Position numbers and translations under genes: made by a program
The notes under the pieces: generated by a model
What the model saw: only the letters and a program-made list of their open reading frames with translations
What the model was told of the DNA's origin: nothing
Databases searched by the model: none
Source of the DNA: Cololabis saira
Taxonomy: Eukaryota; Chordata; Actinopteri; Beloniformes; Belonidae
NCBI RefSeq assembly: GCF_033807715.1
Contig: NC_084596.1
Span: forward strand, 31,938,879 to 32,002,878
DNA: 64,000 bases
Direction: 5' to 3'
Shown here: one piece after another, positions 21,721 to 35,564 of the stretch
Layout: each line of letters begins with the position of its first letter
How positions within the stretch are numbered: the stretch's first letter is position 1

Positions 21721-24700
21721 TTCCGGGGGTGCTGGTGAGCCGGATCTTTGAGTCAGAAATGCCCTCTCGCCCTTTGGTCTTTGGAAGATTGACTGTAACT
21801 GGTCAGACTCATGTGGTGACGGTCTTCATCGACTCTGGTGCCGACGCCAATTTTATGGATAGTTCCTTGGCAGCCCAATTGGGAATCAAGCGGGAGCTCC
21901 TATCCAAGCCTGTCCCGGCCAACGCTATTGATGGGCGTCGGCTCTGCTCCGTAACTCACCGCACGGCTCCGGTTCACCTTGGCATGTCAGGTAACCATCA
22001 TGAAACACTTACATTTCACTTAATTCATGCACCCAGTTTACCTGTCATATTGGGTTATCCCTGGCTGAAACAACACAACCCTCACATAAACTGGTCTTCA
22101 GGGATCATTTCTCAGTGGAGCTCTCATTGCCATGCTGTCTGCCTCAGATCTGCTCTGCCTGTCACTCCCTGTAATTCCCCTTCATCTGAGTTTCCAGATT
22201 TGTCTGAGGTTCCTCCAGAGTACATGGACCTCAAGGAGGTGTTTAACAAGGCTCGTGCCTCCTCCTTGCCCCCGCATCGGCCCTACGATTGCGCAATCGA
22301 CCTCCTGCCTGGCACTTCTCCACCCAGGGGCCGTATCTTCTCCCTGTCCACTCCAGAAACCAGGGCCATGGAGAAGTACATCAATGACTCGTTGGCAGCA
22401 GGCCTCATCCGTCCATCTTCATCTCCTGCTGGGGCCGGATTCTTCTTTGTGGATAAGAAGGACAGGACGCTGCGCCCCTGCATTGATTATCGTGGTCTGA
22501 ACAACATTACTGTGAAGAACAGGTACCCCCTCCCACTCATCTCCTCTGCTTTTGAGCTGTTGCAGGGTGCCACGGTGTTTACCAAGCTGGACCTCAGGAA
22601 TGCGTATCACCTGGTACGCATTAGGGAGGGTGACGAGTGGAAGACGGCGTTCAACACTCCCCAGGGCCACTACGAGTATTTAGTCATGCCATTCGGGCTC
22701 ACTAATGCTCCTGCGGTTTTTCAGGCTCTGGTTAACGACGTCCTCAGGGACTTGCTCAATACCTGTGTTTTTGTTTATCTGGATGATATCCTCGTCTTTT
22801 CCAAGTCCAGGGAGGAGCATGTTCAGCATGTGCGAGGTGTCCTCCGCAGGCTCCTGGAGAATCACCTGTTCGTGAAAGCCGAAAAGTGCAAGTTTCACGC
22901 ATCGGAGGTTTCATTCCTGGGCTCCATTATCAAGGAGGGGGGCCTCCAGATGGATCCTGCCAAGGTAAAGGCTGTTCGGGATTGGGCCTCTCCTTCCTCC
23001 CGGAAGGAACTGCAACGCTTCTTGGGCTTCGCCAATTTTTACCGGCGGTTCATAAGAAATTACAGCGCTGTGGCAGCCCCCCTCACAGCTCTCACTTCCA
23101 TCAACTCCCCTTTTGTGTGGTCCCCCGAGGCGGAGAGGTCATTCGGTGAGTTGAACGTTTTGTTCACCTCTGCTCCTATACTCACCCTCCCGGATCCCTC
23201 ACTTCAGTTTCTGGTAGAAGTGGATGCATCTGATTCTGGTGTGGGGGCTGTCCTCTCTCAGCGGTCTGCTAGGGATCATAAACTTCACCCTTGTGCCTTT
23301 TTTTCACGCAAGTTGTCTTCCGCAGAGAGGAATTACGACATCGGCAACCGTGAGTTACTAGCCGTCAAGCTGGCTTTGGAGGAGTGGCGGCATTGGCTGG
23401 AGGGGGCGGAGCTGCCGTTTGTCGTATGGACCGACCACAAAAACTTAGAGTACCTCCGTTCTGCCAAGAGACTGAACTCCCGCCAGGCCAGGTGGGCGTT
23501 GTTTTTCAATCGGTTCAATTTCACTCTCTCTTACCGCCCAGGGTCCAAGAACACAAAGGCCGATGCCCTGTCCCGCCAGTTCCAGGTCATGGAGCCCCAG
23601 GCCGCACCTGAGGGGATCCTTCCGTCTGCCTGCGTGGTTGGTGCCATTACTTGGCCTGTGGAGGACAAGGTCAAACAGGCAAGCTCTCAGTTTCCTGCCC
23701 CCAGTAATTGCCCCAATAACCTCCTCTTTGTGCCTGCCAGCCTTCGCTCTGAGGTTCTTCAGTGGGGCCATTCTTCACCCCTGGCCTGTCACCCCGGTGT
23801 CGCCCGCACCCTGGTGTTCCTTAAGCAACGGTTCTGGTGGGCTTCCATGGAGAAGGATACCAGAGAGTTTGTCGCTGCCTGTCAGGTCTGCTCCCAGAAT
23901 AAGAGTCTTCGGCAGGCTCCTGCCGGCCTCTTACTTCCTCTACAAGTTCCTCATCGGCCTTGGTCCCACATCTCCCTGGATTTTGTCACCGGGCTTCCTC
24001 CCTCAGATGGTAACACTGTAATACTCACTGTGGTTGACCGTTTCTCCAAAACTGCTCACTTCATTCCATTACCCAAGCTACCATCTGCCAAACAAACTGC
24101 TGAACTGATGCTTCATCATGTGTTCCGTCTTCATGGCCTCCCCAGGGACATTGTCTCTGACCGGGGGCCCCAATTTACCTCTTGTTTTTGGCGTGAGTTT
24201 TGCAGGCTCTTGGGTGCCTCCGTCAGCCTCTCTTCAGGCTTCCACCCTCAGTCCAATGGCCAGACGGAGAGGATGAATCAGGAGATGGAGACGGCCCTGC
24301 GTTGCCTCACGTCCCGCAACCCCTCATCCTGGTCCAAGCAGCTGTTGTGGGTGGAATACGCCCACAATACCCTTCCCAGCACTGCTACTGGACTCTCACC
24401 TTTCCAGTGTTCCCGGGGATATCAGCCTCCGCTTTTCCCGACTCAGGAGGGAGAAATCACAGTCCCATCTGTCCAGGCCTTTATTCGCAGGTGTCGGCGA
24501 ACCTGGCTGCAGGCCCGCTCCACACTGCTTCGCACCTCTGACCGGTACCGTAAGGATGCTAACCGGCGTCGCGTCCCAGCCCCCCAGTACGCCCCTGGTC
24601 AGAAGGTCTGGCTTTCTACCCGGGACTTGCCATTAAGGGTGGAATCCAAAAAGCTAGCGCCCCGCTTTGTGGGTCCCTTCCCCATATCAAAGGTTATCAA

Positions 24701-25040
24701 CCCAGCAGCCGTTCGACTACGCCTCCCTCGTTCCATGAGGGTTCATCCCACATTCCACGTTTCTCGCCTCAAGCCTGTCAAGGAGAGTCCCCTTCAACCC
24801 GCCTCCAGGCCCCCGCCGCCCCCCCGGCTCATTGGGGGTGGTCCTGTTTACACGGTGCGGCGCCTCCTTCGGTCCCGTCGCCGTGGGAGGGGCTATCAGT
24901 ATCTGGTGGACTGGGAGGGCTACGGCCCTGAGGAGCGCTGCTGGGTTCCTACACAGAGGATCTTGGATCCCACTCTCATCCGGGACTTCCGCCGTGCTCA
25001 TCCCGACCAGCCTGGTGGGACGTCGGGAGCCGTCCCTTGA
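21651..25040 (+). CDS. Pol polyprotein of the chromovirus (PR-RT-RH-INT-chromodomain)
   Basis: The frame is -1 relative to Gag, so it is probably made as a Gag-Pol fusion. The GTG at 21651 only marks where the frame can be counted from. Counting from there: aspartic protease [10 protein letters not shown] (DSG 61-63); reverse transcriptase with [14 protein letters not shown] and [11 protein letters not shown] (YLDD 376-379); RNase H acidic residues D525, E568, D595 and D638; integrase zinc finger H707, H714, C744, C747; catalytic D777, D837, E873 (35 residues between the last two, the D,D35E spacing); GPY-type module [10 protein letters not shown]; chromodomain about 1066-1112 ([15 protein letters not shown]). 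The chromodomain is thought to steer integration to particular chromatin. It ends GAVP-stop at the polypurine tract. No inactivating change was seen. Family: chromovirus Ty3/gypsy. Confidence 0.95.
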   Translation: MHVLWPGWTFCGFLPGKRAGSPVIPGVLVSRIFESEMPSRPLVFGRLTVTGQTHVVTVFIDSGADANFMDSSLAAQLGIKRELLSKPVPANAIDGRRLCSVTHRTAPVHLGMSGNHHETLTFHLIHAPSLPVILGYPWLKQHNPHINWSSGIISQWSSHCHAVCLRSALPVTPCNSPSSEFPDLSEVPPEYMDLKEVFNKARASSLPPHRPYDCAIDLLPGTSPPRGRIFSLSTPETRAMEKYINDSLAAGLIRPSSSPAGAGFFFVDKKDRTLRPCIDYRGLNNITVKNRYPLPLISSAFELLQGATVFTKLDLRNAYHLVRIREGDEWKTAFNTPQGHYEYLVMPFGLTNAPAVFQALVNDVLRDLLNTCVFVYLDDILVFSKSREEHVQHVRGVLRRLLENHLFVKAEKCKFHASEVSFLGSIIKEGGLQMDPAKVKAVRDWASPSSRKELQRFLGFANFYRRFIRNYSAVAAPLTALTSINSPFVWSPEAERSFGELNVLFTSAPILTLPDPSLQFLVEVDASDSGVGAVLSQRSARDHKLHPCAFFSRKLSSAERNYDIGNRELLAVKLALEEWRHWLEGAELPFVVWTDHKNLEYLRSAKRLNSRQARWALFFNRFNFTLSYRPGSKNTKADALSRQFQVMEPQAAPEGILPSACVVGAITWPVEDKVKQASSQFPAPSNCPNNLLFVPASLRSEVLQWGHSSPLACHPGVARTLVFLKQRFWWASMEKDTREFVAACQVCSQNKSLRQAPAGLLLPLQVPHRPWSHISLDFVTGLPPSDGNTVILTVVDRFSKTAHFIPLPKLPSAKQTAELMLHHVFRLHGLPRDIVSDRGPQFTSCFWREFCRLLGASVSLSSGFHPQSNGQTERMNQEMETALRCLTSRNPSSWSKQLLWVEYAHNTLPSTATGLSPFQCSRGYQPPLFPTQEGEITVPSVQAFIRRCRRTWLQARSTLLRTSDRYRKDANRRRVPAPQYAPGQKVWLSTRDLPLRVESKKLAPRFVGPFPISKVINPAAVRLRLPRSMRVHPTFHVSRLKPVKESPLQPASRPPPPPRLIGGGPVYTVRRLLRSRRRGRGYQYLVDWEGYGPEERCWVPTQRILDPTLIRDFRRAHPDQPGGTSGAVP

Positions 25041-25051
25041 GGGGGAGGTTC
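25038..25051 (+). promoter_or_regulatory. Polypurine tract of the chromovirus
   Basis: TGAGGGGGAGGTTC runs from the pol stop codon directly to the 3' LTR start (TGTCA at 25052). It is the plus-strand primer for reverse transcription. The same context occurs in the element at 52 kb. Confidence 0.85.
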
Positions 25052-25493
25052 TGTCATAGTTTCTCAGTTTGATTTGTTTTTTACTTGTTAACTCACTCTC
25101 CTGTCATTCCAGACCCTGCCACCCTCATCAGCCAGAAATCCACTCATTCCCTTCACCTGTGCTTCCCCTGCCCAGCTCCACACCTGGTTTCCCTCATCAG
25201 CAGTTCCCCTCATATACCGGCCCATTTCCACCTTCTAGTTTGCCAGATTGTCGAGTGTTTGTGCCTCACTTTCCAGCGTTCCCGATTTTTGATCAGTTTT
25301 CTGCCTGCCTGCCTGTCTGCGACCCTGCCTGATTCCGGTTTTTGGATTTTTGCCTACCCCCTTGGATTGTTTGCCTGATCTGCCTGACTACCCGGTTTTG
25401 ACCCCTGCCTGCCTTTGACCCTGATTAAAGCCTCTTGGACTCTGATTGTGTTTGGTGTCGTGCATTTGGGTTCTCTGTCTTTGAGCCGTGACA
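25052..25493 (+). repeat. 3' LTR of the chromovirus
   Basis: 442 bp, identical to the 5' LTR except one A/G difference near its end (GGTGTCGTGC here, GGTGTCATGC in the 5' copy). It is followed by the ATAAC duplication. Confidence 0.95.
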
Positions 25494-25499
25494 ATAACA

Positions 25500-26890
25500 C
25501 ACCAGAACATCCTGTGCTCACATCGACACAAAGACCCTCTTTTTTTCCCTTGTACTCCTTGTATTCATAGATGCTCCCTCAATTGTATGAGGGACAAGAC
25601 AAAATCGTCTATGTGCACTTTAACAAAGTGATACAAAATTAATAAAAAAATAAGTCCAAGATGGTAAATATAGTATATGTGCATGTCTTAATGATTAAAC
25701 ATTTGTAATGAAAGCTCAAAATATAATTATTTTACATTAAATCGAAAATAAATGTGGGAATCTGACAGGGACCTTCAAAGGCACTTTATAGTGATATTGA
25801 CCCGCCTAGTGGTCAGTTGAGGAACTGTACATAATTCCATTTCTGTGTTGGTGTCAGTTTAGAATCAGAATCAGAATCATGTTTATTTGGCCAAGTCAGG
25901 TCAAACAAGACATGGAATTTGACTCGGTTATTTTCCCTCACTGTACAGTAAATAGGCAAATGACAGCTCTTTATTAACATATATACAATTTAAAAAAAGT
26001 GAAAGGTGCAGCAGTATGAGGTAGACATGGTTATTGATGTGGTTTAGTAAACTACTGTAGATGTAGTCCTTTGGTCTAAAATTTTTTTGTCTTTATTTAT
26101 TTGTGCGTGCGAGCGTGCGTGTATGTATGTATGTACTGGTTCTAAAGGAAAAAGTTGTCCTTTTTTTCTAATTCAGCAGGTTCAATAGAAACAACAGGAA
26201 AAGTTATGTATTTATTTCATATATATATATGAGTTGCCACTCCTTAGTCCCTGCTGTGTCCTTGGGTACTGCAAATTACTACCTTGCCTTTGTCTTTTGT
26301 CTGTAACCGTGGTGTTTTATGTGACTCTTTTGACGTATAACTCACTGCACTGTAACCTTGTTATATGTGTGTTTGTATCGGTGCAGAATGCTACAGTGAC
26401 ACCACAGAGAGATGCTGTAATCTGCAATCCTCCTCCAGGACAAGTCTGACAGAATTATATCCACTGTGCACTTGGTCTTTGTTGGCATGATGGATGAGCT
26501 GTGGCTGCAGAACAAATAGTCCAATACTCAAATCCAGTTTCTTATCAAAAATAATGGAATAAATGAGGAGAAAACATGAAAAATAATGGAAGGAAAACTG
26601 TAATACATTATATATAACTAGATTCCTGGTTATCCATTTAATGAAACCCACACAGAAATGTACGTCAGAAATCGGTTTGCACATTGAGAGAAAACAAGTT
26701 TGTCAAAGAAAGAAAAAAACTGTGCAGTATTATCAACTTGTTGCATGTATGCCAAGAACGATGACTGACAGATCTCAGGACAGTACAAACAAACAGAGCT
26801 GGGCTGATTTCAAATGAACCAAACTCTTTAGGCTTCAAATCATAAACATTGACTAAAGATATTACACGTTTTGGTTACCTCCCTCCCTGG
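25500..26890. other. Intergenic with a short repeat fragment, no gene
   Basis: About 25861-25965 (AGAATCAGAATCAGAATCAT, TTTATTTGGCCAAGT, GGAATTTGACTCGG) resembles a common fish dispersed repeat. Short low-complexity GT/TGTA tracts lie at 26100-26135. No exon was recognised. Confidence 0.5.
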
Positions 26891-26895
26891 ACTAA

Positions 26896-27555
26896 TTAGG
26901 ACCTGAGCACTGACAGTGCGAAGGCCCTATTGTATCTGTAGGGATTTTTTTTCTCGTTTTTCTCATTTCTTTTTTTATTTTTATTTTTCTGACGAAATGA
27001 GGGTCTTTTTGCCCCCCTAAACGTGCCCCAAAAGTCACCAAATTTTGCACACAAACCAGGCCTGGCTAAAAATTTGATATACGGTTTGACGTACATGCAC
27101 GAAAATCGGTACACACCTGTATCGTGTCGCAACTTAAAGAAAAGTCTCTTGGCGCCATGGCCGAAACCGAACAGGAAGTCGTCTATTTTGAATTAATCAT
27201 GTCATTTTGGCGCAATTTATGTCATTTCTTTGGCCGCTTCTTCATTTTTGATAGTCCCTATTTTCTGCTATAACTTTTGATTGGTTTGATATAGAGAGTC
27301 GTGGGTGGTGTCATCGGACTCAGTTTTGAGTCCTTGACCATAATTGGTGCAAATTAGCCCCGCCCCTTCATCTGATTGCTCGATATCTGATAGTTCCTAC
27401 TTTCTGCCATAACTTTTGAATGGTTTGATATAGAGAGTCGTGGCATCCGCTAAATGTCATCTACATGCAAGTCATACAAGCACTTCCACTGCAGCACGCC
27501 TGAACGAGCACAAGGGTGCGAGGACCCTTTCATCGCTGCTTGCAGCTTTAATTGT
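26896..27555. repeat. Dispersed repeat with an internal duplication
   Basis: It runs from GGACCTGAGCACTGACAGTG to CATCGCTGCTTGCAGCTTTA, ends I recall from a multicopy teleost repeat. Inside it, a segment containing CATAACTTTTGAATGGTTTG and ATATAGAGAGTCGTGG occurs twice about 140 bp apart (near 27268 and 27408). There is no ORF with a domain. Confidence 0.5.
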
Positions 27556-27559
27556 AATT

Positions 27560-30500
27560 TGTTTCTTCTGTTGTCACCCGTGAAAGTTTGTAAAAGTATA
27601 GTACCAGCTGAAACTTGAAGAAGGCATTGGGATTGACCCTCTGTCTTGTATAACATTGTGTGAAATTGTTTACTTGATGTTTCCATCCAGCAAGCATAAA
27701 CATGATCCCCTGAGCTGGTGTGCTACTGTTCAACATCTGTTGTGCCACATTCACTCACCACACAAATGATTATGTTCTTCCATTTTCTCATTATCCCTCT
27801 GCAATTTCAATAGGAAGCTTACGTTCTGCAAACTCTGGCAACAAAGGAAGATGCATTTCTGTGATGAACGGCGTGCTAAGGAGCTATTATCCAACAGATA
27901 TGACACGTTTCCATGCAAATCTCTCTGCTTTACTGTGACTAATGATGCGAGTGACAGAAAACCAGACAAGCAGCTATAACCCGCAGTGAAGGCTCGAAGC
28001 TGCCCTGCTTTCATTTACTGGTGTGAAAACTAAAATTAACTTCTTCTAATTTCCCTACAGCCATGATCATCCTATTGCTGAATGATTTATGCTGTAATCT
28101 GCAGGAAGGTATTAGCGCACCCTTGGCTATTTTGCAGTGTAGCATGCTGGTGTGATGAAGAAGACTTTTTCATTCTCCTGTCACAAACTGGTTGCTCTAA
28201 ATGATCAAAGCACAACACAACATTCTGAATTCATTTGTCTTTATGCCAAACACTCTAAGATCCACGTTAAACAGCAGAGATTTCTTGGGGGGGGTCGATT
28301 TACTTATTTTTTAATTTTTATCTTCAAAGGAACCGTTCATGCATGCTGACAGAAGCTTTGCATTAATTCATGCACATTCAAATTCATAGTCAGCATTTTC
28401 ACTGCTAATCTTTCTTTTCATTGTGTGATTCTTGACTGCATCTGAAGATTTAGGGTTTGTGAGGATCTCTGCAACCTCAAAACAGAATTAACAGTGCCAC
28501 TTTCCTCTTCCGGTACTGACAGGACACTCGTGGGCCAACACCCAACTTTTAGATGGATTGACGAGCAGTAGTAGGTGTGCATTGGTGTTCGATGGATGAT
28601 GAATTGATGAACGCACTGGTTTTGATTATCCTTCTGCTTTTATTCTGATGCTACAAAGAGACTTAAGTTTTCTCCTGTTTGCGAGGTTAACGGGAGCAGT
28701 GACTGGACAGAAATGTTTACACAAATTCATTGTTTCCAGAAGACTTACCTAAGGGGTTTTCTAACGTCACTGGAAGATACAGTTACAACAAACAGACAGA
28801 TTGTCGTGGGAATTTTTGAATCTACATATTGCAGTAGTCACAAAATCAACACTTCTTATATGAAAGGACAAGAATCTTTTGTGTGTGTGAATGTCAGTGT
28901 GGCCCTTAAATCAATATGTTGATGCAGCTGGAAGTACCCTTTGTGTCTGAAATCTCACTGTTGTGGTGCATGCTGTTTGGTTTTCTTCCTGGTGGGATGC
29001 TATGCTCAGTTCAGATGGTATTACCTGGTATGACATGGGGGACCAGCAGTAATTAGTAGTAGTTGCAGATGATTTCTGTGATAATAATCCAGTTGGAATT
29101 AACATTACAGCCTGTAATGTGTAATGTGCAAATTCCTTGTCATAGTTCAGCAAACAAAGTCCTGAGCTCATTTTAATCCAGAGGAAACACATTTTAGTAA
29201 TTCAGCGATTTGGGAGCAGGAGTCATTTCTTTGATAGGTTGATGTAATGACTTCAGCATACATACAGTATAGTACTGTATAAGCTGAAGAGGCATGTGAG
29301 GAAAGAAGCCCATGCAGGACCACGATGAGATGGGTAATACACAGCAACATGTAGTGAGGAACATTTGTGAGGCCCCATAATGTAAACTCTATCCTTTAAT
29401 GATACCATGGCAACTTCAGCAGTCACACATCCTGTTCTGGTGCTTCAATTACTAAAACCCTTTCTCAGATACTTTCATTTTAATAGTACAACATATCTGG
29501 GCATTAAAGTTGGTCAATTCCAGTAAAACAGACCTTTTTAAAAAAAAATCTTGTCCATATACAAAACACAAATGTTGTTCCATGTGTTTTTCTGTTTCAA
29601 TCCTTGTTTCTCTTATTGCTACTAGTGTCTTGTTAATCGCGTGAGTAGAAGTCGGGACTGGTCTGATATGAGGGGGTGGTGTGGGTGTCTGACCCAAAAT
29701 CCAGGAGGCTGGATGCCAACATGCCCCAAAAAAATAGAGAAACAAAGAAACAACACTGGAAAGACGGAACAGACGGACCAGCAGGAGGATAGAGGAAAAA
29801 AGGCGGGACAATAATTACTCACAGTCGCTGATGAGACACCGGACGTAACGATGGAGATAGACAGGCAAACATATACAGAAAAAACTGGAAAAACATGCCT
29901 CATCATGTATCCAATGTTTTATTTATTTTCAGCCGCTCAACCTTTCCATCAAACTGAAAAGGAAGATTGCTCTTCCAACCTAAGTGGCTAAGCTCCATCC
30001 TTTCGCTTTTATAAAGGACTGGTGTCTCAACTTAATCACATGTCCAAAAAAAAAGAAAAGTAAGGTATCCCACGGAGGACATCAGCCTCAGTGGTGATCT
30101 TTGTAACACTTCACAATAAAACACTTATATAACTTGTTATTTCAATATACACCAATAGGAATTATCTAATTGATCCGGGGGTTCTTTAACCTGGCATACT
30201 AGGGAACCTCAAAGCATATTTGGTTACTTTTTTTGTAAATCATTATAAGAAGAAGAATTATAATGACTTGGATCTCATAATAAAAAAAACCCCAATCCTT
30301 TCGTGTATTTAAAGCTGAAATGAAATAGAACCAATTTCCATTCTTGAACATTTAGTCACAGTTCTTCTAAAGCAACTGTCATCCAGTAAGATTAAATATT
30401 GAGCATTAACAGTCTTAACATTTTCAAGCAGTTGTACGTGAGTGGAAGGTGATTCCTACTGTAGCTTTGCCAGCTTGTTGAAAGAAACATAACAGCTGAG

Positions 30501-32868
30501 TTTAAATGAGTGTAAATGTTCCTTCTGTCCTTGAATTTTCTTTTTCTTTTTTTTTCATGTATCAAGAGGCTTGTGGCTCAATTATAAATGAGCATGCCTT
30601 TCAAAAACTTTTATTTTTTTCCTCACCATTTAATGCTCGCATACTAATGCAGAGTTCTTACTCAGCTCCCCCAAAAAAGAAAGAGAGCATGGCAACAGGG
30701 AGGGGGGGAAAAAGACACAAAAGGAAGCAACAGCAGAGGCACTTAGCGGACAAAGATGAGGAGAATGAGATAGAGGGAAAGAAAAAAAAGAGAGGACAGA
30801 TAAAGGAATGACATAGGCGAAGGAAGAGGAGAGGTATGGGGGGGCTTTAGGGAGGGGTGGAGGCTTTGTAAATCTGAGGGGCTGGAGGCGCATTTGAATT
30901 CAGGCTGTGTGTCTCCTGCGCTAGCCGAATGTTACCGGCTCTAGCATGGCAACAGAGAGGGGGGAAAGCTTCAGCTGCAACCTGCACACACACAAGTGCA
31001 CACACAGCCCCGACAGGGGTGTAAGGAGTGACTCAGGTAAGCAGGAGCGTCACTGATGAGATCGGAGCCTTCAGAGGGGGAAACGGCATGTGCAGTGAGA
31101 GGGAGAGATAGTGAAGGAGGAGGAGGAGGAGCCAAAGGACTGGGATTTTTGAGAAGGAAGAAAAAAAAGGAATTACACTGAACCTGAAATTTTCTGGTTC
31201 CTGACTCCCAGGGTGGGCTCACGAGGGGAGGGATGGACAGGAAAACAAGCGAGACGGATGTGGAGTGATGAGAGAGATCTGACTGGACAGATGTGAGAGA
31301 CTACAAAGGACTGGGAGACTCACAAGCAAGGGAATGACATTTAGTTTAAACTGCAAGACTATTTCAGCACCTGGACAGAGGGAGGGCTAAGCTGTGGTCA
31401 TGGAGGGGTAGATCAAACTAAATTAGGGATGAACTACTTGTCCTTTTTAAAGATGAGGTGAGCATACACACATTATCACCAGTAGACACACAGATCTTGC
31501 ACACTCTGTTTAGTCTTCCGTCCAGGCAGTGGATACACCAGATCCCGACTCCCAACTGTGTGTACGATTTTGAGGTGCTGTGAGTCTCCTCTTCAGAATC
31601 CCCTGGACCTATAGTCCAGAGAAGAAAGAGCCACCAGGTGACACAGCCTTCTGCTACAACCTGCGGACATCATAAATTGGAGTCATCATCTTCTGCAAGG
31701 TCCTCAAACTCCCTGCCGAGCTCGCCACAAGGTGGATCACCTGTGCCATGGGGAGCCCGTATGTGAGCCTGTCTTGAAGTGAGACCCCCCCAGAGCCCCT
31801 GCCGGCTTGTCCCCTCTCCTTCCGCCAACTTGATGTCTTGATGTATTGCTGTGGGCTGGGACACTGGCGGAGAGTGCAGTCCACCTATGTAAGTGACCAT
31901 CACAGCATCACTTGCAGCATCCATCCGCATCTTTTTTTGATCCCATAGCAACAGCAGAGTTCTTCTGTGAGGGGTGGTGGGGGCAACATAGCAGGCTCGC
32001 TGTACTCGCCATACTTCCACACTAATAACCAGGCATCACTTTTATCAGTATGTAACTACCGGTATGTGTGTCTTGAGTCTTACCTTTGCAACCTCTTATT
32101 TTCTGCTACGGTGTCTGCAACTCAGTGACTGTTGAGTTTTCAGCTGAGCTGCAGTTTATCACAACAGATGGTGAAGCTGTCAAACACCTCAGCGTCTTGA
32201 TTGCAGTGCAGGACATCAAAATACATCCCTCAAAAGGTGATGGCACTTAATGGATGTCTCCCTGTCAGCCTCTATTTGTTCAACGCACAAATAAAGTCAG
32301 CACGTTATGGAAATTAGATTTGTTTTTGTTTTTTTGGAAACCAAAGATGATTAACAGGCTGTTTTCCCCACATCTTGTGTTTTGGCTGAAGGAGTAAAGG
32401 AGTGAGGGAGGACAGAGAACAGACAGATGCACATTTGCTGTCCTTTCAATGACAGCGATGATGAGTCTTGATGTCTTATTTGCCTCCCCCACCTGTTTCT
32501 TTTTCTTCTTGTATGTCCTTTAACCCCCCTCTCTCCCCTTCTTTCTCTTTTATTGCTTCATCACCGTATTCCCCTCTTGGCTCTTTGGACTTGCGTCTGT
32601 ACACGTCTTCTTTTAAGCCCCCGTTGTGGCTGCTACGCTGCTGTTAAAGCTGTGCATTGTGTATTGGTGCTGACTGCATAGGACATTATCGTAGTCATAT
32701 TCCCACATGAAATAGGCTTACTGTCAGCCTGGGAGCTTTGCAGATCAACACCCCGTGTACTGCTACACACCTCAGCAACAAGCCAGAGAAGGAGCTTAGA
32801 GAAGCATGAGGGCTGGAAGTAGTGAGACATCAAGAAGTGGGACCTGGTGCTCACATTCACTGTTATAC

Positions 32869-32870
<2 letters not shown>
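27560..32870. other. Long gene-poor stretch, mostly unassigned
   Basis: No conserved coding exon was recognised. Purine-rich, partly promoter-like DNA lies at 30650-31430 and contains one weak first-exon candidate, listed separately. The rest is AT-rich and unique-looking. Confidence 0.4.
31429..31457 (+). other. Weak candidate first coding exon
   Basis: An ATG opens MNYLSFLKM and runs to a GTGAGC donor at 31458, after about 500 bp of purine-rich, GC-richer DNA. The peptide is too short to recognise. It could be chance: a start with a donor nearby is common. Confidence 0.18.

Positions 32871-32949
<79 letters not shown>
32871..32949. repeat. (GT)39 microsatellite
   Basis: Uninterrupted GT dinucleotide run. 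Confidence 0.99.
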
Positions 32950-32950
<1 letters not shown>

Positions 32951-35185
32951 TTTTGGCTCCAGTGAAAACTTTGTGCTGACTATAAAAATAAACCCCTCAA
33001 AATATCATGTTATGTTGCACTGCTTCAGCACAAAGTGCTTCGGTTACATTACTCATCTACAATTTTTCACTTGACTGGTAACAAGTAGCAGATATTAAAA
33101 AAAGAAATACACAGAGCTGTGAGATCCAGCCTGGAAGCTGGAAGACCTCTAAAGTGTGGATGAACTTTTTCACCAAACCAAAACTAAGAGGGCAGCAAAG
33201 GCTTGTTGTCTGCACACAAAATTCCCATATTTTTCACAAAATGCAGAGGAAAGCAAAGCAGGAACAGAACCTCACTCGGCATGGGGATAAAATACGTACA
33301 CATGCACTGACGGGAACAAGGATCTGGTACTGAACAAACCTGCTACACTACGAACGGAGGAAAGGATGACTAATACAATGCAGGTGTGGCAATCAATAAC
33401 GAAAATGTCATGTGAAACAAGAGCAGGAAGCAAAACTCACATAACTGTGACATAATGTTTAAACTAGAACATGAAAAATGGAAATGCAAAGGTAGGGAGT
33501 CAAAGAACAAAAAAGTAAAAGCCATAAACCATTGCTGCATCGTGCATGGTATTAAGAGTGGATTGGTAAATGTGAAGGTCAACGATGCTGTGAGCATTAG
33601 TGCACTTACGCTGGTCATTCAGCGACGTGCTGGCAACAGCTGGATGGGATCTGGTCTTTTCGCCCAGGGGATGCAGCGTTACTCATTTCCTAAAACAATT
33701 AAACATTTTCAGTTGTCAGACCTCAGAACAGTTTTCCCCTTTTCTTGATCTCCCTGTTCATGGTTCTGTTGTAAGTAATTTGTTTATCGAGATAATAGAA
33801 CTTTCATGCTGCAGTTTCCACTCTAGCATCATGTCTGTTTGTACTGTAGCACCACTTGAGATCTTGAAGATTACAAACAATTAATGTTAGTTTCTGCTTA
33901 GTCTCATGTGCACAGCAATGCCTCATGGATTCTCAAAATATTTTATCACATGCACTTTAGATGATAAAATAGCCAAATTAATTGTAATTTTACCTTCAGA
34001 CAAACAAATTCTTGTCATCTTAGAATACACTTTGGCCATCAGAGGAGACAAAAGTATATCTATACTGATAGACGGTGCTCATTCAGTGTATACAGGTAGT
34101 CAGTCTGCCTCACTTTTTGGGTGTGTGACATTGCTGAACTCTGACCTGACCAAGTGAGACAACTCCAGATCATGACACATTTACATTACCGTGACTTGTG
34201 CTGCTGGTTTTCTTCTAATTTTCAAATATTCAAATGGTCTCACTATCATTCAAGACTTTTTTTGTAACAACACTCTGCAAAGATGATGGTTTACCACCAT
34301 CCTTCCAGACCTCAATCACTCAGTTCCAAACGCAGTCTGATAGTTCATAGTAATAACTTTTCTATGCAGGTTGTGCCTTCTGGCATGACTGTTGAAAGAC
34401 TTAGACTCTGTTCAATACCTCAGTTAGGGTTAAATAACTCATTGCAAGTTAAAATACATTAATCACTGTTAAGTGCTATTGATAACCCAAATGTTCCAAA
34501 AGGAGGCACATGTCTGTTTGCATAGTCATTTTCCATTTACAATCTGACTTTATACGAATTAACTATATTAGCTGTAAGGAGTTTCTGTATCTCTTTTTGT
34601 TTGATAATCAAGGAGATCTTCCAGTTTTTCAATGCCACTGCACTACAACATCTAGTGTTACATTGCAATAACAAACCCTCTTGTAATAAGCCTGATATTC
34701 TTAAATTTAATCAAGACTGACCGTCTTATTTTTAGGCAAAATATCTCTGTCAATGGGCTAAAAGAATTTCCTTGGCTATAATTCTTAAATTTAGCAAAAT
34801 AGGTTAAGCTAATCTTCTAATTTTCTTAAAACAAGGTGTTTGAAATTTCTCAAAAATGAGTTCCTGCGTTGTATAAATCTAATTATTATGTACTGTATGC
34901 TGCTCCAGGTGTGTTCCTTGCTGGCAGAAAGCAGAGCTGGATTTCTTTAAACGACATCAAAGTGTATTCTGCTTAGTCGCTGCTGTTTTCATAATGCTGA
35001 GTGTCAGGCCAGCTCAGCTGACAGGTGAAATGCAGGGCTCAGTTGTCCACATTATGCAATTGTGATAAGACCCTTTAAAAAATAGAAAAGTTCTTAGACA
35101 TTTGCAGTTAATCTCGCATGCCTTTCCATTTAAAATCATTGGAAAGCAAATCCATCCATTTAAAAGCATTTTTTCTGTTTGTATC
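32950..35185. other. AT-rich intergenic or intronic DNA, nothing recognised
   Basis: Several frames are open for 60-100 codons, but none shows a family motif or exon-like splice borders that I can support. Confidence 0.45.
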
Positions 35186-35186
35186 C

Positions 35187-35289
<103 letters not shown>

Positions 35290-35564
35290 GTTGTCTAATC
35301 CAAACCAGATATTTACTTTTTATTCAGCTACAGCCACCTTTACTGGAAAATATCGACAAATACCCTTAATTATTAACAGAAACTATAAATAAATGAACAA
35401 TGTACATGTACTGTACATCTGCTATATTATACACTTTAATTTGAATGTGAAGGTTAAAGGACTTCACATTGGTTGTTTGACCTTTGATCTTTTCCCAGGG
35501 GTGGTAGTTGCTCAGTGGTCTAGATTGAAAAAGTATTTTGCAATGTTATGACTTGCATGGCCCT

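Larger units (their letters stand above)
20321..25493 (+). mobile_element. Intact Ty3/gypsy chromovirus, Tf1/sushi type
   Basis: 5173 bp flanked by a 5-bp duplication ATAAC (20316-20320 and 25494-25498). The 442-bp LTRs start TGTCA and end TGACA and differ at one position that I can find (A at about 20730 versus G in the 3' copy). Gag is followed by pol in the -1 frame. Pol order is protease, RT, RNase H, integrase, chromodomain. All catalytic motifs are present and no stops interrupt. The polypurine tract (GAGGGGGAGG) abuts the 3' LTR. High LTR identity indicates recent insertion. The element is of fish sushi-ichi type. Confidence 0.95.

Noticed and set aside
31670..32020. 116-codon open frame on -
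   Set aside because: No family resemblance; composition is ordinary for the surrounding DNA.
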